DNA of 64,000 nucleotides from Blakeslea trispora (taxonomy: Eukaryota > Mucoromycota > Mucoromycetes > Mucorales > Choanephoraceae). The notes beneath the pieces were generated by a model, which ran no database searches, was not told the DNA's origin, and saw only the letters and a list, made by a program, of their open reading frames with translations. Below are positions 24,563-35,472 of the stretch, piece by piece (the stretch's first letter is position 1; each line of letters begins with the position of its first letter). The DNA is taken from NCBI GenBank assembly GCA_025331445.1, contig JAIWNE010000064.1, positions 1 through 64,000 on the forward strand. Direction: 5' to 3'. The translations under genes and the position numbers were made by a program.

Positions 24563-24579
24563 ATGAGATGCTTCTCCGC
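24563..24579. repeat. Right target-site duplication of the LINE insertion (17 bp)
   Basis: This is an exact second copy of 23976-23992, directly abutting the poly(A) tail. Downstream the pre-insertion sequence resumes. Confidence 0.85.
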
Positions 24580-24710
24580 TGAGACTTCGACTAGCCTCGC
24601 TAATTTTAGCTCGCAAATCTATGGTTCTTTGATAAACACTTTGCTTAATCTAGATGCTCTTAATAGTTCCCTTTGTATCCCTCTCTTTTTTTTTTATTGC
24701 ACTACACTTC

Positions 24711-25695
24711 GTGCTATAGATGTACAAAAGTTAAGTAAAGCAACATATTTGAGAAAGACCCAGAATTCGAGGACTCTGACCCATCGTTTTTTTTCTTGTA
24801 ACTATGTCAGTGGAGGTGGGGCATGATCTTGGTTATCAAGCCTCCATTTTTCGATGTTGCGAGTAATAGTCAGACAAAGCGTGATACAATCTTCAACAAC
24901 AGCTCTGAATTATGTTGCGCATTACATTTTAAGAGATCCTTGTTCTGGCTTTTTCATTGTTCTAAAGACAATGTGACATGATAATCATAGGATTCAATAT
25001 TTTCTTGCAAATTTTTCTTACAACACCTTATTCTGATTGAGGCAGTTAACTCAAGTTTAGCTTGTGATTTGTAAACATGGAGTAACTGATGCAAGAAAAA
25101 GTAAATGTATCTATTAATTGAGAGGATAGTCAGCATACTTTGACTTTGGAAGATTTATAATGAATTGCTAAAAACCTTGCTGTGAGTATTTTAAGCCGAG
25201 TTCATTGTTGGAGTGCCTGTCACAATCTGGAAACGAGTTTTCTAGTTTATTGTCTGATTTTTTTTTTATGGGAAAGCTTACTGAGCTGATTATCATATGT
25301 TTATAAAAGTGTATCATCTGACTTAAAGAGAAAAGGACCTTCCAGGTAAGCCTTATACGTATACCACATGTTGAGTGCATTTTTATCCCATCCCACCTCA
25401 AAAGTCTTCACTTGTTGCCCGATGCAAATGATCATCTAAAGACATTTGTATACTTCTTTAATGTTGTACACTCACTTCTTTTGAGATCTTGAGCAATTTA
25501 TTTCCATCGTTTTGGGCCTAACTTTTAAAAGAGGAGAACTGTCTCTTTTTCTTTGCTTTATTATGAATTAATGTAAGGTATATTTGCATCTCCAGTAAAA
25601 GTATAGTAATGTACATGTGGTGACAAGCGAGAAAGAGGAAGGGGGGGGATAATGCTATGAGAAAGATTTATACAAACATGTATCACAAAGGATAA
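24711..25695. other. Interval with no gene seen
   Basis: About 1 kb, AT-rich, with a run of eight G near 25641. It should include the 3' end of the UPF0014-type gene transcript. Only short open frames without recognisable features. Confidence 0.4.
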
Positions 25696-27033
25696 TTAGA
25701 CTTCATCTTCAACCATTTTTCTATTTCTCTTTCTAATGCAACAAGGCATCCGACTTTGCGTTGAGTAAACTTTGGTTTTGATATTCTTCATAGTAAAATA
25801 ATGGCGGAACGATCTGTTATCTTTGATCTTATCCTGGCGCATAGTTTGATCTTTGTCAATCAATACAGAAAGACATGCCTAAAAAATATATATATTTAAT
25901 CTCTTTTTGAGCTCAAAAGAGAAAAAAAAGAGAGAAAGAGAAAACACTTACTGCCACAGACATAACGACACCTAAAGTGCTACTGGCGGCAACCATAAAC
26001 ATGATACATTGTTGATATATAACAGCTTCCATCATAGGTGTACCTGCCATGATCTGACCGGTCATCATGCCTGGAATATTAATCATTCCCATGACACTGA
26101 GCTGAGTGATGACTGGAAGTAAAGCCATTCGAATAGCATCTACCGCTAATGGCAAACCAGCTTCGTATCTAGAAGCACCAAAAGAAAGCCGTGTCTCAAG
26201 CATAGGTGCATGTGTGCTGTATTTAAACTTTGTTTAGAAACACAGCTTCTTTGATTTCGCTAGACTTACCTAAACTGGTCCAAGCAGCGCTCGATACCCA
26301 TGGCAACACTGCTCATAGAATTACCCAAGAGCATACCAATGATAGGAATAAAGGTAGGTGGGTCCCAAAAAGGTTTTGTATCCAAAACAAAGGCTGTACC
26401 GATATAGGTTATGAAGAGATTACTCACCAGCAAAATGCCAAACATGATGGGGAACTGAAGATAAAAAAGAATACATATGTGACATTGTTTTTAGAGGAAA
26501 AAAGAACCTTGTTTTTTGTCTTACCATTCCCTTGAATGTTTTTCTTGTTCTGTTAAATACAGTTTCATATGTGCCTAGAACGACAAGGACAACTATAGTA
26601 ATTTTGTCAATCTACTTTTCTTTTTATATAAAAAGGCCACCGTTGACTGGTTGTAGGCTACTTACTAGACATAGCAATGACAAGACTCATATGTTCTGTT
26701 CTTAGCACATCATCTAGTACTAAACCCTAAATCAAAACATCTTTTAGTTCCCGCTTTTACACTCCTTCCGGTCCTTTTCGTTCAATACCATCAAAGAGAG
26801 TTGAAGCACACATCGAATTCCAGATACTAAAAGAGACAGTTCCAGCTTGACTCCAAGTAACATACTGACAATGGCTATGTACAATTCTCTTAGTTGTGTT
26901 GTTCTTTTTATTGTCTTTTCATGCCAGGCTATTGTTATCATAAAACAAATTAATAGGTACCTGCAACCATTAAAGCTGTTGAAGCTTCACCAACATTCCA
27001 CCAAGTTAACTCTGGTTGGTCAATTGCTCCCAT
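25696..27033 (-). CDS. UPF0014 / FetB-like multi-pass membrane protein (putative metal or iron export permease)
   Basis: Seven short exons (27033-26961, 26874-26789, 26726-26666, 26592-26525, 26454-26270, 26216-25952, 25878-25696) join in frame to 306 residues. The protein follows the UPF0014 pattern. After the first helices comes GIRCVLQLSLMGLVL (family: R...Q....G), then TYETVFNRTRKTFKGM, the conserved PTFIPIIGMLLGNSM, GIERCL, the cytoplasmic RLSFGASRYEA segment, ITQLSVMGMINIPGMMTGQI, and YQQCIMFMVAAS. Bacterial FetB is the permease of the FetAB ABC exporter that lowers cytosolic iron; eukaryotic members lack clear functional data. No ATPase partner gene is nearby. The C-terminal exon is basic and hydrophilic (cytosolic tail). 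Confidence 0.88.
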
Positions 27034-28362
27034 ATCTTGTTTTATTATTAAGAAACAGTATCTATATTCTTATTTTGCGTTTTACAAAAGAAGCAGAAAA
27101 TTTTTTTTCGGCTAGTGGTATCTACAAGATGATTGTCTAAAGAAAAAAAGAGAGAGAAACAAATTTTAAAAGATCTGATATTTATAGCTGGCTTTAAAAT
27201 TGAGTCGTACATATCCGCACCAGCTAAGAATTGAACTAATCTGATCTTTCTCTTGCATTCAAAGTTTTTCTGACCAATCAAAATTTTTTCGCTTATTCAA
27301 AATTTCTTGTGATTAACTACTAGGATCTACAGTCTCAAGGAGTACTAGGAAGCACTACAACTTTATGCAAACAATAAGAGAGCGTACCAAATAATAGGAA
27401 ACCCGAGCAAAGAAGAAATGTTATTGAAATACAAACAAAAGCCACGCTCTTCAAATTATTGCTTTGTTTCTCTGGAGTATACTAAAGATTAGTGATGTAC
27501 CAGAGATACCTCTTGACTGTTATATGCCCGTTCTTTGCGGATGTTAGTACAACAGGTTATTAGTTGCGTCATTGATGGTGGATAGATTTAATAAAAATCG
27601 TTGGTTTATTTCAAAAACAAAAAAAGAAAATTACACAAAAAAAAAATTGATGATGCTTTGCAACTTCTATAGAGACTTTACAAAAATCTAAGAAAAACAA
27701 TCGTAGAGGTACCTCGTCTAGGCATTTCACAATGACAGAAACCAACAACTAAGAAAATGAACTACTTGAGACTACATAACAAATCACTGGGAAACAATTT
27801 GAGACTTGTTTTATCTGCAGCTTTATTCAGATTGATATATAACGATAATCAGTATACACTTGGTTTCCAACATTTCCTTCTAGTTATCGCAAGTAGAGAG
27901 AAAAAGCAGTTGGTTAATGGTATGAGCGCTTATGATAAGAGATGTCTGCGTGTAACATAAATGACAAATTTAAAGTTAAAGAAGAGAAGAAATGATGTAC
28001 GTCGAAGTGCAACATCTTTCAAAAGTCAATTTAATTTAACGACAATAGCAACATTTATTGATCATTCATACCCAATCATGCAGCATTGTATCGGCGGAGT
28101 AGGTCAGGGCACAACAACTTCGTACTTGCAATTCTGGATCGGAACTTCATGCTCAGTTGAATTAGTGACTGATTTTTTTTCCAAAAAGAGAGAGAAAGAA
28201 TGAAGAACTAGACAACAATGAAGCTTTTGATGCCCCCATTTTCTCTTTCTCTATATTTCTCGCTATTTGCCGCTTACTCTCATAGTTCTTTAGAGACTCT
28301 ATTATCTCTTTGTTTTAGTTGTTGCCTCTTGTAGCCTTTTCTTAATCTTTTGTAACTTCTTC
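27034..28362. other. Gene-free interval upstream of the UPF0014 and PHD-finger genes
   Basis: About 1.3 kb between two divergent genes. It contains open frames of up to 80 codons (27757-28203) with no recognisable domain. A CT-rich tract sits before the PHD gene start. Both promoters should lie here. Confidence 0.4.
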
Positions 28363-29985
28363 ATGTCACAACAAAATTCTAACGCCTCTTCATATTCTCC
28401 GCTATTCACACAAAAGAAACCATTTAACTGTTTGCCTATACGAAAACGACCACCAATCCAGACGACGATTCGAACGCCCAAAAAGCAGTATGTAAAACTA
28501 TTAGAACTAGAGAAACAGAGATTGCAGCAATGCGAAGACAATCAGCCTCTAGAAGAGACGCCTGAATACCCGCCTACACCTGGTTCTCATTCCTCTTCAA
28601 GTTCTCATGAAACAGCATCGCATCCATCCTCATCACTACCTTATCTCATGTCATCCAGTTTGAAGAAGCGACCTTTAAAGAAGGCTTATCTTCAGAATAA
28701 GGCAACTTCGCTATCAGTTACTAAAACCAATCGGGTCATACGATTGCCTGGCAACCCACTTTTATGGAACAATGGCAGTTCAGATAGATATGTAAGTAAG
28801 CAGCAGCAAGAGGTGTGTACTATTCATGACTGCTGACTATTACTTGGGGTAAAAAAAAGGGGCCCGAAATGTCAACTGAGGATACCATAAACTCATTCAA
28901 ATTAGCCTGGCTCGAAGATAGTCAGGAAAGCAGCCAAGACGAGACAGCTGTGCAAGAAGATACAATGGTGAAGGTTTGGAGATAAACATTAGCATCCAAC
29001 CTCATTGTTCAACTCTAATATGCCATCTATTTATAATAGAAGCCAGCTTCTCTGAAAAGAGGAAGGCCCTTGCAACAAAAGCCTACAGCAGAAGCTAAAT
29101 CGACAAAAAAGACAAGCTCAAATAAGCCAGCAAGTTCAAGACATACATCAGACGAAAAGCTATACTGTCTTTGTCGGCAGCCTTATGATGTTGCACGATT
29201 TATGATTGCCTGCGATCGCTGTGACGACTGGTTTCATGGTGAATGTATAGGGATCAAAGAGACAGAAAGCGAGTTTATAGACCTTTATTATTGTGATTCA
29301 TGTTCAAAAGGTAATTTTCCAGTTTCGAAATACAGAGATCAAACAACCCTAATTCATCTCATTGTATTGTGAGTCTTTAGCTACCGGCAAGGAGACATCT
29401 TGGAAACCAAAATGCTCCAATCCTAACTGTTTCAAGGCAGCCAGAATTAGCTTAAGCACTGGTCATCTGTCGAAATATTGCTCAGATTCATGCGGACTGC
29501 AGGTTGCACGAGCTCGAATTGAATTGGTCGAAATCAAACGGAGACAAAATTTGCAAGGCCAGAGGATATCTATTGAACATCTTGCACTGCAGAAGCATAA
29601 GCAGCTACATATCCACTCTTTGGCAGACAGACAAAACCGCCAGAGATTACTAGAAATTCGGCAAGAGAAACTAGATATAAAAGATCGACTAATTCAGATT
29701 GGCAAGCGAATAGATCTGCTTAGCTTGAGCCAAACAACAAGTGAGTGCGGATTTGATCCAAAGCTGATAGATTCAAATGGGGACATCTGTCGAAGCACGG
29801 CTTGTTCTCGGCATGAAGACTGGAGCAATATTTTGTTTCTTAGATTAGGTAGAGAAAAGAAAGAAGAATATGACAATCTGATCAGGGTTGAAGAAGAACG
29901 GAAGCGGATCAAGACTCTAATGCAAAAACGTCGAAGCGATAAGGATATTAGGGAAAGACTCACTAATATGACCTATAGCTTCTAA
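28363..29985 (+). CDS. SPP1: PHD-finger protein, Spp1/CXXC1-like COMPASS subunit
   Basis: Exons are 28363-28791, 28860-28973, 29040-29310 and 29381-29985, giving 472 residues. The N-terminal 200 residues are low-complexity Ser/Pro/Lys-rich. The PHD finger follows ([31 protein letters not shown], then YYCDSC), with a C4HC3 pattern and the aromatic W for reading methylated H3K4. Downstream is the Spp1-type cysteine block ([13 protein letters not shown], then KYCSDSCG), then a long basic coiled-coil tail. In this family the protein binds H3K4me3 and tethers Set1/COMPASS. The last acceptor was placed at TTTAG|CTACCGG because only this keeps frame. The symbol is assigned by architecture. Confidence 0.82.
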
Positions 29986-31046
29986 TATAATGTTTTGCAT
30001 TTTGTAGATACTTGTTTCTCAAAAACAACTTATTATTCTTGTATGTATGTGGATTTCTTACCAATTATACCATCCCAAATAATGGGAACCCTCTTTTTTT
30101 AAACTTGATAGAGAATAAAGCACAACATGCGTTACAAAAAAAAATCAAGGGAAACCCAGCTTTTGAGTCTATACAACAGTCAAATATGTGTTAAGTATTA
30201 CCTCTGTTAAGACGAAAGGATCATGCCGTAACCTGAAAAGATAGAATCAGTAGACTCGTATAACTTACAGAGCAGTTCCTCTTTGTACAGTTTATTTTGA
30301 GTTCTATAGTGCCTATATCATCCAGGTTGACAGCAACAGAAATGGTCGGGCTTGTGTTGAAAGAAGTGAAACACATGAATACAAGAAAAAAGCCTAAAAG
30401 TTAAGAGCTCAAAAGACCTGATAAAAAACAAACGAGAGGACCTATTACTATCTGTGCTGTAACATACATCGTCTCGCTCCCTTGTAGCCCAAGCATTTAC
30501 ATTGTTCCTTAGGCTCATATTGATGGTGTAACAATTCTTAATCAAAATAACCATAGGAAGTTGCCATAAATCGCTTCACACCTATATGGCCCAACAAAGA
30601 AAATTCTTTTTTTTTTGTTATTGCACAGGGCAATGCAAACATATCCTTGTTAATACCAACACTTTTGTTATGCTTTATCCTTTTCTATAAGCAGCTTTCT
30701 ACTTGCTTCGCATACGCAGGCTATGCACTCGTTCAAAAGTGTCACTTCGATCTGAGTTTGTCGTTGTTATAGGGCTTGTTCTTGCATACAAATACAAGGA
30801 TTCAGCTTTTGCATCAACAAGTGTTATTTATTATCAGAGAAAATGGGTAACTAATCAATCTATGCAATATTTACTATAGCTACACTCCTAGCGAGATTTC
30901 ATCTAAATATGGTATAAAAGTGTACAAAAATCCGAATAACGTACTTCAATTGGCTAAAAAAAGAAACCTTGTGTAATTCGAGTTTAGACGGCGTTTGAGG
31001 ACGGGGGAGCTTTAAAATGCACAGAAAACAAATTTTATTGGTTGGA
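29986..31046. other. Interval with no gene seen
   Basis: About 1 kb of AT-rich sequence between the 3' ends of two convergent genes. Short open frames only. I looked here for a terminal inverted repeat or target duplication of a larger transposon around the neighbouring transposase-like gene and did not find one. Confidence 0.4.
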
Positions 31047-32557
31047 GGTATACTTGAGTTTTAAATGACTTGTAAAAAAAATTAAAGTGCATTAAAATAA
31101 TTATGCTGATAATATAAAATTATCAGCCAAAAGGAAGCAAATTTTGAACTATTGACAACAATAGTGTTGCCAATAAAGGGATTGGTATCAAATACATGTA
31201 TGGTATGGTCTATATTACATTCCACTGCTTGACCAGGGCAGGGCTGCAAGAGGGTATTACTGTCACAATCAAGAAGGACATTAGGGTATAAATGGGATCT
31301 GAAGGTATACTGATTGACGTCTTCAGACATACGCAAAGGAACCAGCCTTTTTGTATCATTGCTATATGAATCAACAATTCCCAGACAGTTCTTGCGGTAC
31401 AAGTGATCATGTAGGGTATAAGAAATGGTATATAGGCCGACTTGACCGGGTTTAGGAGACAACAGGGTATCATGGGCATCAAACTCTCTAAGAGCACCAA
31501 AGAAAAGCTGTCTCTCCCTAGGATGATCAACAAAATAGGAAGAGACAGTTGGACCAGCCACAGTTTTATAGTCTTGATTTTTGGGTATCCATGAACCGCC
31601 TCCGACGAGGTGTTGAAGCATAAAATGCTTTGCAAACTTAACAGCAACGTCTCTTGACGGATTTTGGCGGTTGGTATAAGTGATGCGTTCGCGAATGAAT
31701 TTATTGAACTGCTCACTACGCTCTGTGTGGCAGTTCAACAGGGATCCAAAGCGCTTGACATCATCGACGATATGGTTGAGGAGATGCACTTTCAGGGTAT
31801 GTGAGTAGGGGGACTTGTCAAAAGAGGGTATATTCAGAAAATTAGACAGGTCAAAGCGGTATACACTTTCCAAAGTTTCAGCGACTGTTTGTTGTAAAAG
31901 GGGTATATAGTCACTGAAACGATGGTTGTGCTTTTCGTGGTATAAGAGTGAGCAGAGTCTTCCAACCTTGACAAAGCAATCTATGATGGGTATAAGGTTG
32001 GTGTCATCAGGGGTATTAAAGGCCTTGCGCATGACAACGGATATAATCTGGACAAGCAGTTTGAAATCTCTGCCAACAAAGGAGCCACAGTGCCTCATCT
32101 GAAGAGTGAAATTCCTTGAGAAGGAAATTCCATTCTTCTTGTAGTCCTGCAGCCCCTTTTGAAGGCGTTCTTTCTGTCGGGTATCGAGAAGAGGTTCTTT
32201 TTGGAGGTGCTTGACCAGATATGACACAAGACCGAGAGGAAGGGTATGAAGGAGTTCTATGGGGGTATCGAGAGCAGGATCAAAGGATTTTAGAGCTAAA
32301 AGAGCCTTTGATCCGCTTACATGCTTGAATCCTAGTTTTTTGAATGGGGTATCTTCTTGGTTGCGGAATAAGGGGTATCCATCAGCAAAAGCCATAAAAT
32401 CTGATTTGGTGCGGAAATGGGTATCTTGGTATTGGCATATATATGTTGGCTTTTGGAAATCTTCTATGTTTGGGGTATAGGTGGGGTTGCGCTTCAGGGT
32501 ATTTGGGTTTTTCCCCTTCTGCTGCAAGCACTTACGACAAAAGTAAGTGGCCGAGTG

Positions 32558-32562
32558 GCCCA
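32558..32562. repeat. Left 5-bp target-site duplication (GCCCA) of the 153-bp insertion
   Basis: GCCCA here is repeated at 32716-32720, flanking the inverted-repeat element exactly. Removing one copy with the insert restores the transposase-like reading frame. Confidence 0.85.
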
Positions 32563-32715
32563 TGTGGTATTTGTCGATTGGTAACAGTAGGAACTGAACG
32601 AGAAATAATATAGGCCTTTTATTAGGTGAAGAGAAAAAGTGTTAGACACGATAAAAAACTCTTCTTAATAGAATCTGTGTTTGTAAATTGTAATTCAGAT
32701 GTGGTAAATACCACA
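32563..32715. mobile_element. 153-bp MITE-like element with 10-bp terminal inverted repeats
   Basis: The ends are TGTGGTATTT (32563-32572) and AAATACCACA (32706-32715), perfect inverted repeats of 10 bp, flanked by the direct repeat GCCCA. The right end is itself a palindrome, TGTGGTA-AA-TACCACA (32700-32715). The interior is AT-rich with no coding potential, so this is a non-autonomous DNA element. It lies inside the transposase-like gene between the codons for G and H of the metal-site motif, shifts the frame and adds a stop. It cannot be an ordinary intron, because its right end has no AG. The 5-bp duplication and the TIR do not let me name a superfamily. Confidence 0.8.
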
Positions 32716-32720
32716 GCCCA
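32716..32720. repeat. Right 5-bp target-site duplication (GCCCA) of the 153-bp insertion
   Basis: Second copy of GCCCA, directly after the right terminal inverted repeat. Confidence 0.85.
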
Positions 32721-34443
32721 TAAGGTTGGACAACTCAGCATGTCTTGGGTTATCTGCTGCGATAAAGCAAAGCGGAGACACTACCAAGACATCTTCCCCA
32801 TAGAAAGAGGAATATGCTACAAAACCTCTTTCCATATATACAAGATCTTCCACCAGGGAAGGTAGCATATCTACAACAGAGAGCTTCTTGTTTGACGTCA
32901 AGATAAAGTGCATGTTTTCTCTCTTATTTCTTTCGGATACAGGCAAAGCAGCAGGGACCATCTGTACACTGTCGAATTTGTTATACTGCTTTGATGTGTT
33001 GCCAGATGTTTCGTCGGTGTAGAGGATATAGGGTATAATCTGGACTTTCATGAACTGCTGTTCACCATTGGGACGTCGGACCAGCCTAGCATAGGAGACG
33101 CCGTCAATGGTTTTGGGGGTTATAAGGTCTTTAAATATGCCTGAGGGTATAGGAAGGTATGAGTTTTGGGTATATATACAGGTATTAGATGTGTTGAGAA
33201 GGGGAATATGGGTTGAAGGAAGTATGTACAAATGTTGAAGGGGGATATCAAAGGGGCTGGTTATAATTACAAACGGGTATTGAGGGGAATTAGGTGGTAT
33301 AACACTTCCTGACACAAGCTGATAGTATTTTGCCATCATGACTTGAGAGGAAGTGTAGAAGTGGGATATAATGAAGTGGTTGTTTTGGTATAATACATGA
33401 TCACCCACAAAAAAATCTTGTTTACGAGAGCCATCCTCACTGGTATATTGAACGTATGGGGCTTGGAATAGAGGACGGTCTCGCCACTTTCCTGCCTGGT
33501 ATAAGAGCATGCCTTCATTGGGGGTATAATCAGGAAGTCTGGATAGTTGATCGGATTTAGAAGGATTGGCCATCAAATGCTTGATATATTCAGAAGGCTT
33601 GTTCATATAAAATTTGGCCTTCTGGTTGGTATTGGCATTTGTGGCCTCATGCTCTGTAGTATCGAAAATGGGTATATTGCTTTTGACACTCTTTGCAAAA
33701 TCAATGATTTGGTTGTCGGAAGGCAGACTGAATTCGTTGTCGCTTGTGAGATTGACAATCTGCCTAACGATACTCATGATTTTTTTGATGTCATGCTCAG
33801 AGTACATGCTGTCAGAAGCGTTGAGAAAGGCATGGCAGAGAAAGTGTTGTGGGCTTTCGAAAGGGTATGAGGGATGTTGTATGTTGGGTATATATTCATC
33901 GGATAGCATAGGATATTCATCGAGAGGTTCTAGGGTATCTAAAGTAAGAAGCATCATTGAGCTCAAGCTAATTATAACAGACACATTTAGTAAACATTGC
34001 TCAATATTTACAGGTATCATCGTTGTCTTCTATGTCTTCTTCATCAGCGCCTTCATCTTCTTCCCAGTCATGATCATCGGTAGCAACATCACTACCTCCC
34101 ATTTGGCTGTGGTGCTCGGGTATATCCTGCTGATCAACATCCGCTGTTAGATCCACAACTGGATGCTGTGTCTGCAAATGTTTGACAAGATTTGAACGCT
34201 TCTTGGTCTGATAATCACAGAACTGACAATGATGCAAAGACTCGGTAGAAAAGCCAACGACGTCTGTGTTTGGGATATTAGACTGGACAATGCGGCGTCT
34301 TTTGGGTGTGTTCTGTTGTTGTTGTTTAAGGCTCATTTTGATTTTTAAGAGAAGAAAAGGGTGTAATTGAATTGAGACAATAGGATTTTAGGACAATAAA
34401 AAGCCATAATTTTGATGTAACCATTCAATTCTAAATGCGGTAT

Positions 34444-35472
34444 CTATTCACCATCACCCCCATTAGGACTAATCCATATTTGGTCTATTTCAATCCATAT
34501 TTGGCTTGTTCCAAAAAGGGAATCTAAGAAAGTCCCGATGTTACACAGCTGGGTCTCAAAAAATTCGCTTGCAGTGTAGCAGTAAAATGCAGGTTGATTT
34601 TGAGGAGTTTCTATCATGTCTATCACTTTTTTCCCTTTCAATGCAACAAATCTTTATATTTCCGTCACTAGTTATCGCACGTTTGGGCAAGATACAACAA
34701 TGCGACTCAGTTTTTGACTAACACCGGTCCTGTAATCTATTGTACTCAGAGTATTAGAATGATAAATTCAGTTCAATCAGTGCGATCAACAACTCATTGT
34801 CTACTTTGTGCAGAAATACTAAAATATGTAAGCAAACATTGGTTTTTTGGGACTCTTTTTTGCTATTGACATAAACTGAGGTCAGCAATTCAGTATCAAC
34901 ACAAGTGTTTCTCATTTTATGCTAGTATAAGTACCTTTGCAAAAGAAATTGATATATGCCTTGTATTTCATAATTTGAGAGATTTTGTTTAATACAGCTT
35001 CTACAATTAAATTGATAGTGAGAGGTTTTTCAAAAGAAAAGGTTTATTCAAGTCCAAGCTTTGTCAGTGCTTTTCTATACTATCAGCATATAATGCTGTA
35101 TGTTCAATTAAACTTTTACTGCTTGAAAGAGTCAATATGACAATAGCACCGCTAGTATAGGCTCAGTAAGAATATCAAAACTCTTCATTTGGTGCGTCGC
35201 TCGTACTTTACTTGTACACCGTAGCATAGCAGCTATAATGCACTTGATAAGACAATAGCAAATTCCTTGTGTAAAACTATAACGTTTTTCCAGAAAGCGC
35301 TTTAATGCACAGCCTTCTCCCGGAGATTATTCCAAATATGTGTTTTTACACTTTAAAAGCATGTGTATTACACAAGTCTTTCCTGGTTTATTCATAGAAA
35401 AAAAGTTCAAGCAGCTGGTTATTATTTACAGGGAAAAGGAAGGTCAGGCAAGGTATTAGAAACAAGCAACAA
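34444..35472. other. Interval with no gene seen
   Basis: About 1 kb upstream of the transposase-like gene and downstream of the bZIP gene. AT-rich, only short open frames. The ATACC motif stops at 34443. No matching inverted repeat was found for a larger element. Confidence 0.4.

Larger units (their letters stand above)
23890..24710 (-). pseudogene. Possible older coding sequence interrupted by the LINE
   Basis: If 24563 onward is read directly into 23992 downward on the minus strand (skipping the insert), one frame reads from about 24640 through the target site: TIDLRAKISEASRSLSGEAS, then HNIVQHFIEEFEKCLNKGI, to a stop near 23889. The text is helix-like and protein-like on both sides of the insertion. 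An in-frame TAG just upstream could be an intron acceptor (CATCTAG) or a mutation. No family recognised. The insertion breaks this frame. This is inference from frame continuity only. Confidence 0.35.
31082..34336 (-). pseudogene. Transposase-like C2H2 zinc-finger gene (Tnp2/DUF4218-type), interrupted by a 153-bp insertion
   Basis: Coding segments are 34336-34012, 33938-32716 and 32557-31082. Omitting 32558-32715 they form one frame of about 1007 residues. The N-terminus has a C2H2 finger (C37, C40, H53, H58) and an acidic stretch to about residue 108. The middle contains DNPRHAELSNLMG, continuing after the insertion as HSATYFCRKC, the cysteine/histidine site seen in CACTA/Tnp2-type transposases and relatives. 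Nearer the C-terminus, HLLNHIVDDVKRFGSLLNC, then ERSEQFNKFIRE and NRQNPSRDVA, resembles DUF4218. As it stands the insertion adds a stop eight codons in. The flanking coding is otherwise clean, so it was intact until recently. It could be a domesticated transposase or the core of an element whose ends I could not find. The sense strand is saturated with ATACC (separate entry). Confidence 0.75.
31047..34443 (-). repeat. Dense strand-specific ATACC motif array across the transposase-like gene
   Basis: Reading by eye I count 47 occurrences of GGTAT on the plus strand (ATACC on the gene's sense strand) between 31047 and 34443, of which 28 are GGGTAT. Chance expectation is about three to four. In the opposite orientation I found one, inside the 153-bp insertion. 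The motif occurs in all three codon phases: ATA CCC (Ile-Pro), GAT ACC or TAT ACC (Asp/Tyr-Thr), and xxA TAC C (Tyr). Amino-acid preference alone therefore does not explain it. The first and last copies lie just outside the coding ends. A gap of about 440 bp spans the insertion and the segment after it. Neighbouring genes show background levels. Confidence 0.85.

Noticed and set aside
31210..31716. 168-codon frame overlapping the transposase-like gene
   Set aside because: Alternative frame on the same strand inside a clear coding region.
32558..32715. 153-bp insertion as a normal or introner-type intron
   Set aside because: The right end (CCACA|TGGGC) offers no AG acceptor at or near the required join, while TIRs and target duplication fit a transposon.
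30800..34800. Complete autonomous DNA transposon around the transposase-like gene
   Set aside because: I searched both flanks for matching inverted ends and a target duplication and found none by eye.
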